A DNA stretch of 64,000 nt from assembly GCA_003439945.1 (NCBI GenBank), contig QVRM01001782.1, positions 558,001 to 622,000 of the forward strand, in the 5' to 3' direction. Positions 45,990 to 55,660 of the stretch are shown here, piece after piece (the first letter of the stretch is position 1; the number at the start of each line of letters is the position of its first letter). This DNA is from Dermanyssus gallinae (lineage: Eukaryota; Arthropoda; Arachnida; Mesostigmata; Dermanyssidae). The notes beneath the pieces are model-generated. The model worked only from the letters and a program-made list of their open reading frames with translations. It was not told the DNA's origin and did no database searches. The translations under genes and the position numbers were made by a program.

Positions 45990-46065
45990 AACAGACCCGG
46001 TAATTGAACCCGGTGCTGCTACGTGGTAGTCGCTGGCACTGCCACTAGGCTACGGCGACCTGCTG
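45990..46065 (-). other. tRNA-like sequence followed by oligo-T
   Basis: The minus strand reads an A-box-like TAGCCTAGTGGCAG and a B-box-like GGTTCAATTACC, followed by GGATTTTTTTTTT, a possible Pol III terminator. T-stem pairing is mostly intact; the acceptor stem is not. It is probably a tRNA-derived repeat. Its T-tail resembles that of the element at 47570-47760. Confidence 0.45.
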
Positions 46066-47560
46066 GTGTACGTGGGTCCGTAAGCTACAACGTCTTCCGC
46101 CGCAACTATATTCTGCGATGACGCCAGCAAATCGAACACAGTCTTCCAGGTGTTGAGAGTGCACAGCCAGAGAGCTTGAAAGGGATTCGATCCCTTAGAC
46201 ACTTAACTCAAGTGTCTTGCAGCGTGCACTATTCACCAATAGAGTACTCAGTACACACACTATCCTCACAACACTTATCACTACAAAGTTCGAAGTCAAA
46301 CCTCATAAAACTCATAAAACCTCATAAACATAAAAAAATATATATACATGTGTATCATCAACTTACTCTTCTTTGAAAGAATCCTATCAATATTCTGTAA
46401 TAAAGATGCCACTTTAGCAGAGTTGGTAAAGATATCTGCTTAAAACTAGGGATCCTAAGTTAGCGGAACAACTCAGAAGTATTTTAGACAAAACACTGCC
46501 GGTTTGGAGGTACAATAAGCTTATTAATCCAGTATGTGTTAAAATCTTATTAATCCAGTGTGTGTTTCAATTTAGGCAGTAGGTTGAAGATACTGTTAAG
46601 AGACCCGTATCAGCATCTTAGAGTATAAAAGGCGAAACTGGGCATTTACAGAACTTGTGGTACCATTGCCAAATTTATTTTTGGCGACAGATATTGTTGG
46701 GCTGTTTAGAAACTCTTATTTTTTACTAAGCCTTTTAAAGCAAAAGTACCATTTTTGACTTTGTTTTTCGAAAATATTGTATTCGACTTAGTCTCTTGTA
46801 GCCTCAAGAAAGTTCAATGTAAGAACAGGCAACGACTCAGATTTTTTTGGAGTCATACGCTAACACTTCGGGAAAAAATCGACTTTTTGTGGTATACGTC
46901 ATTGAACTCGAGTAAAGTCCTACGTCTTTGAGGACACCCGCTAAGCGACAAGTAAAGTAAGGCGTTTTCGAGGAAACTCGCTGCATTAGCTACATTTGCT
47001 AAACGAACAGTATATAAGAGAATGTTAGGGTCCATACAACGGCGAACCTTAATGTTTGATACCGCATCAGCCAGCTAGTTAGTACGCACTCTCCAGTGTA
47101 TGATGCTTTGAAAAATTCAAAAAATGCATTAAGTAACGGTTGCGCAGAAGATATTTTTACCGTAACTCGATGACATTTATTCTTCAGCCCCTTGACTTCT
47201 ATTTTCAACAATGCTACTTATAAGAACATATACCCTATTTAAAAAAACAAAACAACGAGAACTATTTAAAACGCGCTGCGCGTTGGCGACAGGACCTCAA
47301 ACACACAAGACATGGGCGGCTGCATCTTCCATCTTGACGACAGAACGCTGCCTCTTTTCATATCCTACACACACACACATATAGTTTGGCGCCATTTGCC
47401 ACCATCTAAAACGGCACATGCCGCCACCGTTATCAGCCGCGGTAGTGCATAAGTAAGCATTCGCTTTGTGTGCTCTATCGACTCATTTGAGTAACCATTA
47501 GTAGTCATAGCTTTCCAAGTGGAGTCACAAGGTTGAACACAAGAGTTGAATCACTTTAAT
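46066..47560. other. no recognisable gene
   Basis: AT-rich; some small near-tandem repeats (CTCATAAAAC at about 46303-46326; GTCTTATTAATCCAG-like at about 46510-46560). No coding or RNA signature. Confidence 0.4.
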
Positions 47561-47569
47561 CCATACGTT

Positions 47570-47760
47570 GTCGAGCCCGGTGGTGTGGTGGCATGCGTCT
47601 GCGCCTTGCGACCGGAGGAGACACATAGCAGATGCGCGGGTTCGAGCCCCACCGTTGCACATTTGTATTTATGGGGGTCCGTCTGTGAACCAATGCGCAA
47701 ACGTAGTCCCACGGACGTTAAATCTTGACTGAGAGTCAGCCCCGAAAGGATTTTTTTTAA
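47570..47760 (+). mobile_element. tRNA-derived SINE, 9-bp target duplication, oligo-T end
   Basis: Head: TGGTGTGGTGG (A-box-like, about 47579) and GGTTCGAGCCC (B box, about 47638). A body with GGGGTCCGTCTGTGAACC follows, then the end AAAGGATTTTTTTTAA. It is flanked by identical 9-bp repeats CCATACGTT at 47561-47569 and 47761-47769. The 3' end is T-rich and lacks the LINE-related module of the other SINEs, so it is a different SINE type. Confidence 0.7.
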
Positions 47761-47944
47761 CCATACGTTATTCAGTATAGCACACACATTGTTTACGTTA
47801 GGCTTGAGGCATGTTTTTGACCGGCGTTAACCTAAGTATATGTATACAACAGAACCGGAAACAAGATTCGTGTCGTAACTGTGTGCGAGAGAGAGACCAC
47901 ATACGAACGAAGAATTTTGTTAACAAATTCTTCGTACAAACTCT

Positions 47945-48220
47945 AATGGCATACGAAAATTGTCACGGCCAACAGCATTAGGGTATGTGTCAGCTTATTT
48001 TCTGTCATTTTTTTGTTTTTTTACGCATGTTTCTCTGGCGGTCTATCTGACAGAGGGATTGTCTGTCTCGCCACATCTATCCATTTATACGCCTTTTCTC
48101 TCCCACTGTTTTGCGTGCGGTGGCAGTATTACTCTACGCACAAATGCTTTGACATTGGTCGTTGTCGACGTTCATGGTAAGGCTGACCTCAGTGGAAAAT
48201 TGCCGCGCAGTAAAGGTATA
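47945..48220 (+). repeat. dispersed repeat, copy 2
   Basis: Inverted partner of 36655-36955, without the extra 19 bp. No coding capacity. A palindrome GAAGAATTTTGTTAAC followed by ACAAATTCTTCG-like sequence lies just upstream (about 47908-47937). Confidence 0.75.
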
Positions 48221-50189
48221 AGGAATTAACTTAACTGCTCTATGCTAGTTTAGCAGAACAGACTTGTTAGGGTACTTAGTGGGTAACAATTCACATAACC
48301 TCAAATCTTAACATGGCATTGAGCTCAAACGTTCCGGCTTGTGCGAAGCTGAGAAATGGTCTGTTTCTAAGGCAAGGTCGGACTCACAAGCCCAACTCCT
48401 GCTCAATCCAACTCGTTGTTGAGTGTGCGCTTTTAGTCGAAAACAATTATTTCTACGTTATTAAATAATTATACGATAACATCAACCCTTGCTTATATAC
48501 CCGGTTGTGTGCTAATAAAGGTGTCTTGATGTTGTATTCTCTTGGTGTGCCTCTGGCCCCGGCTGGGCAAATATACTTTTACGATAAATTGACTTCAGTC
48601 ATTCCGCTTATACCCACAAGTATGTTATATACATACATTATTTAAGGTTTACATGTCAACCCATTACAACATCTGTTTTGATTTACGAAACGTAGACATG
48701 TTCGCCCATTGAGCATTCTTTTTAGTTACCGATAAAGGTAGATGCAGACCGATGTGCGTGTGCCACTAATCTCTCTCTGCCAGTCTATTGTCATAAATAC
48801 AGCGGAACTACTTAACGAAGAGAACACCACGCAGGACATCATGGACAGCACATCATGCCGAACTTAGGAAAGAGCTTAGAACAATCAACCCAACCAGTGC
48901 CGGCAGTTAGCAGGCAGCTCCACCCCGTATCTATAGAAATACGGTTGTTACGATTGAAGCGACTAATTAAGAGATGCGGACATTCGAGTCGCGACGACAT
49001 AGCAGCACATCAGCCGATCCCTTCTAGGTGCACAGTTTTGGGTTTAACCAAAATAGCAACAACGGCACAACAACAATAACAACAACGACACAACAACAAC
49101 AAAATCAACATCAACGACAATAACAGAGTCAACTATTGCTGGAATTGTACGTGCACTAACCGGTCCTAAACGACGACACATACGTACAGTACCTGTCAGC
49201 GGCGGCGGCGGCAAATTGAGGGAGAGGCGTTGGGTTTGCGAACACAGAAACGATTCAAGTAATTCAGCGTCGTCCCGTATTTGTATCGCACAACCATCAA
49301 GGCTTCAGCTATTCAGACGAGCTATCCAGCGGCTGTAGCGTTACATAGAACTGTAGCGTACATTGCATAGCGTGCTGTACGCACGCAGAGAGCGAAAGTA
49401 CGAAATGTTGGCTGAGTTGGAACCTTGTTTGCGATGTAAATCGCCGCTGCCGCCACCGCCGCCCCATACACCCGCACCGTGGGCGACATTGTGGTGACTG
49501 TGAGAAACATTGTGGTGACTGTGTACGGAACGCAGCTATGCTATTATGCATTCGTGTTTGAGATCAGCAGGCAGAAATGCCACGTCGGCGGCTAAATTGT
49601 CCTTCCGAGCACCGCGCACCGGTAACGCTAACAGCAGCATGACCAGTCTCGCACCTGTTTTGAACGCTGCCGCCGCTGCCGCTGAATCAGCTGTTTCCCC
49701 GCGCGAGAGACACGCGCTGGCTGTCCGGATCCGGTGTAGCGTTGCATATGATTAGAAGCTAGTCGGCACATTCCACTAGCATAGGATGGCTCTACGGTCG
49801 AGTGGCAGGCTCCTCCTTCCTTCCTTCCTTCCTGGCCATCTTCATTCTGTCCTCGGCCAGCAACGCCAGTAACAATGTGGCGGCGCTCGTGTTATTGGCG
49901 AAAACACAATAATAATGACTACACGGATATTGCGCTTCGTGGCAAAACCGCGCCTTTTTTTTCTCGTTTGTTTCTTTTCGAAATTAAAGAGCTACAAGCC
50001 ATACGAATCGAATGCATTATTATTATCAGCATTCGATGACTAACACCAACTAGCTTTTGGTTGTTTGTGCGATTCCAAAGAGTTCCTGGTGCTTTGTACA
50101 ATTCCCAATAGCTCAGACAAAGGTATACGTAAAATATATAAAAACATCATATTATTGCTGCAAATTATACACTAAGCGTTGCTCAACCT
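48221..50189. other. no recognisable gene; simple repeats
   Basis: CAA-rich stretch at about 49050-49110 and (CCTT)n at about 49812-49830. GC-rich open frames at 49309-49755 have no recognisable domain. Confidence 0.45.
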
Positions 50190-50430
50190 TACTGCCGACG
50201 CCGCTTTACACGACGCTGATGCTGGTCAGCAGTTCGTTAAAGACACGCCGTTAGCCTTTGCACCTCTCAGACTGACCACAGTAACTGCAGATATCTTAGC
50301 ACCATCTTACAGGGGATTTGATCCCAGTCTACGATGCAGGAAGTGCGTTAAGACAAATGCCGGTCGTCTATTTATTGCCAACTTATTTGAGGCTAGATAC
50401 GAGTTCTGTCCCATAAATAAACACACGGCA
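50190..50430 (+). pseudogene. weak RLE endonuclease-like fragment
   Basis: The plus strand reads VTADILAPSYRG and later FEARYEFCPI. These resemble the WDATVTDTLAPS and YEF.P blocks that follow the catalytic site in the RLE LINEs of this window. The PD motif and both ends are missing. Low certainty. Confidence 0.35.
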
Positions 50431-50611
50431 TACTCTTGCAAATGGCCATTAGAGCACATATAGAACAAATTTATCACCACTATTGCAATTTACTGCAATC
50501 AAATAAGTACCTTCTGCCAACTTGGTCTTTGCTAAACCGGCTATGTGTGCTGTGCTACCACTGAGTGTGATTTTTGGCTATCCTTGCTACATGTAACCTA
50601 TTACAGCAGCC

Positions 50612-50615
<4 letters not shown>

Positions 50616-50678
<63 letters not shown>
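50616..50678. repeat. (TA)n microsatellite
   Basis: About 31 TA units abutting the 3' end of the minus-strand RLE fragment. Confidence 0.9.
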
Positions 50679-50681
<3 letters not shown>

Positions 50682-51303
50682 TTTATTTTATTACAGAGTA
50701 TAGATACTATATGGTTTCATTTTGAAGTTACAGTGCAATATGAATATCTAACTACTCTTGGGCTTGTGAGGAATGCTACCAATCGAGCTTATCCTCGAGG
50801 CAGCCCCTCAATGTGCCCATAATTGCTGCCGCATTGCCGCGCTGAACCGCCAGAGATAGCCGCTGGAGTAGAAAGTCGAAAGCTCTTTTGTCCCCCGTCG
50901 TGAGTTCAATTCGTTTGCCAATCTTCTGTAAAAGTGACCATGCCTCAGGGCCAGGTTCCCCTAGTGTCTCCAATACTAGTGGCACAAAAATGAACTCGTC
51001 GGTGAGCTGGGCGTATTTGTTGGTCTTTAGACGTTTAGCCTTGCGTGCTGCGGAGCCAGCGGCTGATGCGCTGGCCTCCATGTTCGAGGGGGCGAGCGTG
51101 TCGGTGTCGGCATCCCAAATAAGCGCCTTTCCCCTTTCAAGAGGGATAAGGGTGAGACCGTCAGGCCTCTTTCCGTCGCTTCTCAGGCGGCCGGTTGGCT
51201 CTCGAATACATGGCAGTATGCTGACCTTAAGGCCCGGGCGGTAATCTCGTTAATCTCGCTGTGACGGCTTTGACGTTTTTCGCTTCTGTTGCAGGATAGC
51301 CCG
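50679..51303 (-). pseudogene. RLE endonuclease fragment between two (TA)n tracts
   Basis: Starts inside the knuckle region (NGLSCNRSEKRQSRHSEINE, about 51303) at a (TA)n tract. A frame change leads to PDGLTLIPLERGKALIWDA. Two codons of the WDATV block seem to be missing. It then reads EASASAAGSAARK, FIFVPLVLETLG and RGNAAAIMGTLRGCL, with the stop after KLDW (50776). The 3' UTR has AATAAAATAAA and ends at (TA)n, 50678. It is closest to the decayed copy at 15.1-17.0 kb. Confidence 0.78.

Positions 51304-51334
<31 letters not shown>
51304..51334. repeat. (TA)n microsatellite
   Basis: About 15 TA units at the truncated 5' side of the RLE fragment. Confidence 0.85.
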
Positions 51335-51338
<4 letters not shown>

Positions 51339-51540
51339 CATATATATGTGTATACGTTCCTCAAAGATCACAAATCCTGGATTCTAGTAAGAAGAGACAA
51401 GGTATCTCTGAGGCGATATCCGCCGCACAAAGCCGAGAAGCCTAAATGGCAAGAAGAGTAGCCAGGTGAAGTAATCTCGAGAAGGCAGTACTGCGGCCAC
51501 CCCTCGTCAAGGGGCAAAGAGGACGACTGGATTTTAGTGG

Positions 51541-53037
51541 GTGAGATTCGCCACATGCAGTGGGTTGGAACTGAACCCAACCAAGTGCGAGGTTTATATC
51601 ATCCGGTCAGGTACAGCCGAAATATCCGCTACACAGAATCTACTTCCCGGTTGCCGCGTAACAGGCGACGACCTGGATCTCCTTGGGGTCCCGCTGTTCT
51701 CTTGCCACCTTGGACCGAAAATTGAACGAGGAAGAGAAAAACTCGAGATCGGTTTTAATCGTCTTCCCCAGCTTGGGGCTCACCGGGGGTTATACCTTCT
51801 ACTCTCATGCTTCTCCGCGTCGAGGCTAAACTACCTGTTCAGAGGAATCAACTGCTCAATCTTCTCGTCCCAGTTGGAGGAAATCAACGCAAAGCTGGGC
51901 CTCGCGTTGGAATCTATAATTAACCTGCGATTGCGAAACGACCCCTTAGTTCAGGCCTCCTTACCGGTAGTCAGAGGTGGACTGGGCCTGCCTGAAGCAG
52001 TGTCACTCTCAGTCGCAGCACACATCGCATCCTTGCATTCGGCGACTAGTGGCGTTGAGTCTATCCTGGACCCCCAGGCGGTTGCGAATTTTCTGGCTAC
52101 ACTTAAGCGGACTCAGGTTGACGCCATCGCATCTACCGGAGAGACCTTCTCTTTAGCACGCGTGGTCGTGACTGGCAAACGGAGGTCGATGGAAAGGCTT
52201 ATGGGACCGAGCAACTACGTTCACCGACAAAGCGAGGTTACAGGCGGTTTCCTCATCGGGTGCAGGTGCATGGCTGCACGCCCTCCCGAGCCCTCAGCTC
52301 GGTACCCTCCTGGACGACGAGTCTACACGAATACTAGTCGGGTTGAGGTTGGGGGCAGAGCTAGTCTCCCCACACCGGTGCTGATGCGGTGACGAGGTCG
52401 ACTCACTAGGTCACCATGGACTTTCCTGTGCTTAGAGTTCAGGCAGAATCGCACGCCTCTCAGCTTTGAACGAGACATTTAGCAGAGGGCTGCGATCGGC
52501 AGGCTACCCATGCATTTTGGAGCCGTCTGGCTTAGTCAGAGACGATGGAAGGAGACCTGATGGTATGACGCTGACTTCCTTCGAGCGGGGCCAAATGCTG
52601 GTGTGGGACGCGACCGTAACCGATTCTTTAGCCCCCTCAATGGTCGGTACGGGCGCAACCCGCCCAGTACGCGGTAGCCCTAGCGGACGCAGCCAAGTGC
52701 AGAAAGTATTCAAGCATCGGTTACCCACACTTGTTCTCACCCCTTGCATTCGAGACATTGGAGAGGCCTGGGTTGCTCACGACTAAACTGCTCAAGGATG
52801 TCGGGAGAAAATTGGTGCTTGCTACAGGAGACAAGAGGGCGGGCGAGTATTTACTGCAACGTCTGTCATTAGATGTTCAGAAGGGGAATGCCGCTTCGGT
52901 GAGAGGTACCCTGGCTAGGTGGACCAGCTCAAGCCTGGACCTAACGCCTTGAGGTTTGCCCCAGCGGGCTGTGTACATGTTCTTACATCACAAATGTATA
53001 TTTTGCTACACTTAATTATATGTGTATACATATACTC

Positions 53038-53041
<4 letters not shown>
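51541..53041 (+). pseudogene. RLE-type LINE fragment (after motif C to endonuclease), C-like
   Basis: Begins just after motif C with CSGLELNPTKCEV (about 51560). The thumb is open (DLLGVPLF, VRGGLGLPEAVSLSVAAHIA) to a frameshift near 52200. LPSPQLGTLLDDE and a damaged knuckle follow in other frames. From 52466: NETFSRGLRSAGYPCILEPS and the endonuclease RRPDGMTLTSF then MLVWDATVTDSLAPSM. A frameshift near 52660 leads to LFSPLAFETLERPG, with the end at SSLDLTP (stop 52950-52952). The 3' UTR reaches (TA)n at 53042, beyond which the R1 LINE D starts. Same family as element C. Confidence 0.85.

Positions 53042-53071
<30 letters not shown>
53042..53071. repeat. (TA)n microsatellite between RLE fragment and R1 LINE D
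   Basis: 15 TA units marking the junction of two plus-strand LINEs. Confidence 0.9.
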
Positions 53072-53074
<3 letters not shown>

Positions 53075-53104
53075 CGCGCCAACGTGCGGCGAGTGCGCAC
53101 CGCG

Positions 53105-53215
53105 CCGACGTGGTACGTAGGTGATACCTTTAGTGGTACATGTGTAATATTGTGGTACATGTGTGATACACTTGTACCATTTGTGATACCTCGGTTGTGC
53201 CTTTGTGGTACTTTT
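53105..53215 (+). repeat. imperfect tandem repeats in the 5' UTR of LINE D
   Basis: Units around GTGGTACATGTGTAATATT recur three to four times before the ORF1 start. Repeated 5' UTR monomers often carry LINE promoters; that role is inference here. Confidence 0.55.
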
Positions 53216-53278
53216 CGTATCCGGCCCTGCCTGAGGCTGACCTCTTCGAGGTCGACACCGGGATAAAGGGGGAGAACG

Positions 53279-55660
53279 ATGAGTGCCCCAGGAAACGGAG
53301 GGGCGGGCAAGATAGATAAGGGAGGGAACCCCTTCAGGAGCAGTAGGGCACTTCCCAGAACTCCTGAGGGAAATGGTAGTCAGGGAGAGGGCCCAAGCGG
53401 GGTAACTAGAATGGAGGAAGAAGGAGCGGCAACACCGACGGTGCTGGTGCCCAACTCAGACACGGAGACTGAGGACCCAGAGGCAAGCATAGTGAGGGGG
53501 GACCAAAGCCATGCGGATAAGGAGGACAATGATAAGGGGGGAAATTGCAAGGCGGGTCAAAAAAGGGCGCGTCTCAGCACACCTCTAAAAGAAACGGACA
53601 AGGACGCCGCAAAAAACGGGGGCAAAAAGTGGCTTAATATCCTGGCCAACAGGTTGAAGGTATACACTTCTGGGGAGCTGCCTGTTCCGCTGTGGCCGGC
53701 TGAGGTAGTCGAGGACTACGACTCGGCTTTAGCCAGCCTACTCACCTGGACGGAGGTGCTAGACCAGCTATGCGGAAAACACCTTACCACCAAGGGAGAA
53801 ATCAAGATTGCGGTTGAGGAGTTGGGAAAGGTGGCTAGAAGGATTAAGAGGCAGAGCAAAAAAAAGGCGTATAAGGGAGGAGGATAAAAGGGCGGAACAC
53901 ATAGAAATGATTACCCGGCTTGAGGGGGAAAACTCTGAGATGAGGACCAAAATAGAGGGATTTCAGCGGGAGACTGAACAAATGAAGGCTAGAATAGAGG
54001 GGCTTCAGCAAAAACTATCTGAGGGAAAGCTCCGGGGCGAGAAGGGCCAGGAAAGACGGCAAAAAAAGACGCGGATAGTGCTCCCCTGTGCTCCAGATGC
54101 AGTAAGGAGATGAATGCAGAAAGGGCCGAGGAGCTTAGGGTAGCCCAGGTTATCGCTGAGCTTGACACAGCCCTTCAGGCGGCTCAGTCGGATGAAGAGC
54201 TACTCACAGTTCTCCAGAAAGACTGGCCCGAAAAGATGTTCCAGAGGGCCTCGCTAACCTAGCAAGGCATCTTGTCAGCAAGGGAGACCCGGGCTCTTAT
54301 CATACGGGAAGGCTCAAATAGGGACTCAGCGTTGCTGGCCCAACTGGCGCTGCAGTTCCCCTCGGCCCCAGAGGCAGCCAAAGTCCCGGTGGATAGGCTC
54401 GCGGTTCTCCGGAGCAGGGATGCCTTGGAGCTGGAATGTGATGAAGCCGAGGATACTCCCATAAGTGTCAAGTGCACGTCACGCACTTTAGTCGTTGGAG
54501 TAATCCCTGAAGGGGCGCCAGCAGGTGGGTTTCTCAGGCTACTCACTAAGGTGGTACTGAAAGCAAAGGCGGAGCTAAATGAGAAGAGGTTTGCCCTTCA
54601 GGTACCGGAAGAGTACCAAACTGACGGCACACGAAGGGCCCTTGAGGCCCTCTGCCGCCGGGTGAGCTGTGACGCCGAGTTAGTCACTCCGAAAACTCTC
54701 ACAGGTGGGTGGATAAAGCCTGGTAGTGCTGGGCCCCCTGTGGTTCAAAGCACGATTAGGATAAAGACCGCTGAGGGGAAGACTTTTGAAGAGACCCTAC
54801 AGAGCGTCCGGCCTTTCGTTCAGCCGGGGGTGACGGGCCTGAAGGTTGGCGGGGTCTCCAAAACCAAAGAAGGGGACCTAGTTATAAAGGTCTGGGAGAG
54901 CAAGACCGGCGCCGGGAGTTCTTTCGCCAACATTCTCCGGAACAGCTCCAACCTGGAAGTTGATCGGAGGGTAGGCGGGGTCCCCAAGACCATTGTTCTT
55001 CGAAACATTGACCCCTTCGCTGACAAAAAGCAGATAGAAGCAACGCTACGGCAGGCGTTGGGGCTGTCCGAGGACACCCCCCTTCGCACTGAAGACCCCC
55101 GCATGGGGAAAAATGGCGATTGGCAGTGTCTGGCAACGCTGCCATCAGCTGCAGCTCCCAGGCTATTGTCCAGACAAAGCATCACCATTGGAGGCTCCGT
55201 TTGCAGACCTGAGGAATGGGTCTCCGTGCCCATGTACTACAATTGCCGGGGTGCGGGACACATGGCGAAGGACTGCAAAGAGCCAAAGGTGGACGCCAAG
55301 CGATGCTATCGGTGCGGAAACGAAGGTCATCTCGCGAGGGCATGCGACAACCCCAATTCTCACTGTCACGTCTGTGATAAAGAGGGGCACTCGGCGGCCT
55401 CAACGGCCTGCCCGGCGTTTGCTAAAGCTCTGCAGGAGCGACGCGAGGCTGTAAAGCAGAGGGCCATACAGCGGACAAAAGAGAAAAGAAAGAGGATAGA
55501 AGAAAGGGAGAGCAAGCTGGCTAAGAAGGAGCGGAAACTGAAGGCCAGGTTGCCAACAGTCGACGAGGACGGTTTTAAGGCGCCTAGAACGACAGCCAGG
55601 AGGCAACAGGTTAGTTCCGAGGGGATCGAGGGAGGGGCAGGTAACAATCACAATGATTAG
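53279..55660 (+). pseudogene. ORF1 (Gag) of R1-clade LINE D
   Basis: Starts at MSAPGNGGAGKIDKGG (ATG 53279). A charged N-terminal domain runs to GKVARRIKRQSKKK. A frameshift in an A8 run (about 53860) opens a coiled-coil-like stretch (MITRLEGENSEMRTKIEG). A second, opposite shift at an A7 run (about 54065) returns to the first frame, with C-x2-C (CSRCSKEM). TAG at 54260-54262 interrupts. From 54263 the frame is open to 55660. It contains the Gag core and three knuckles near 55235-55415: YYNCRGAGHMAKDC (first Cys replaced by Tyr), CYRCGNEGHLARAC and CHVCDKEGHSAASTAC (C-x2-C-x4-H-x6-C). A basic tail follows. Confidence 0.92.
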
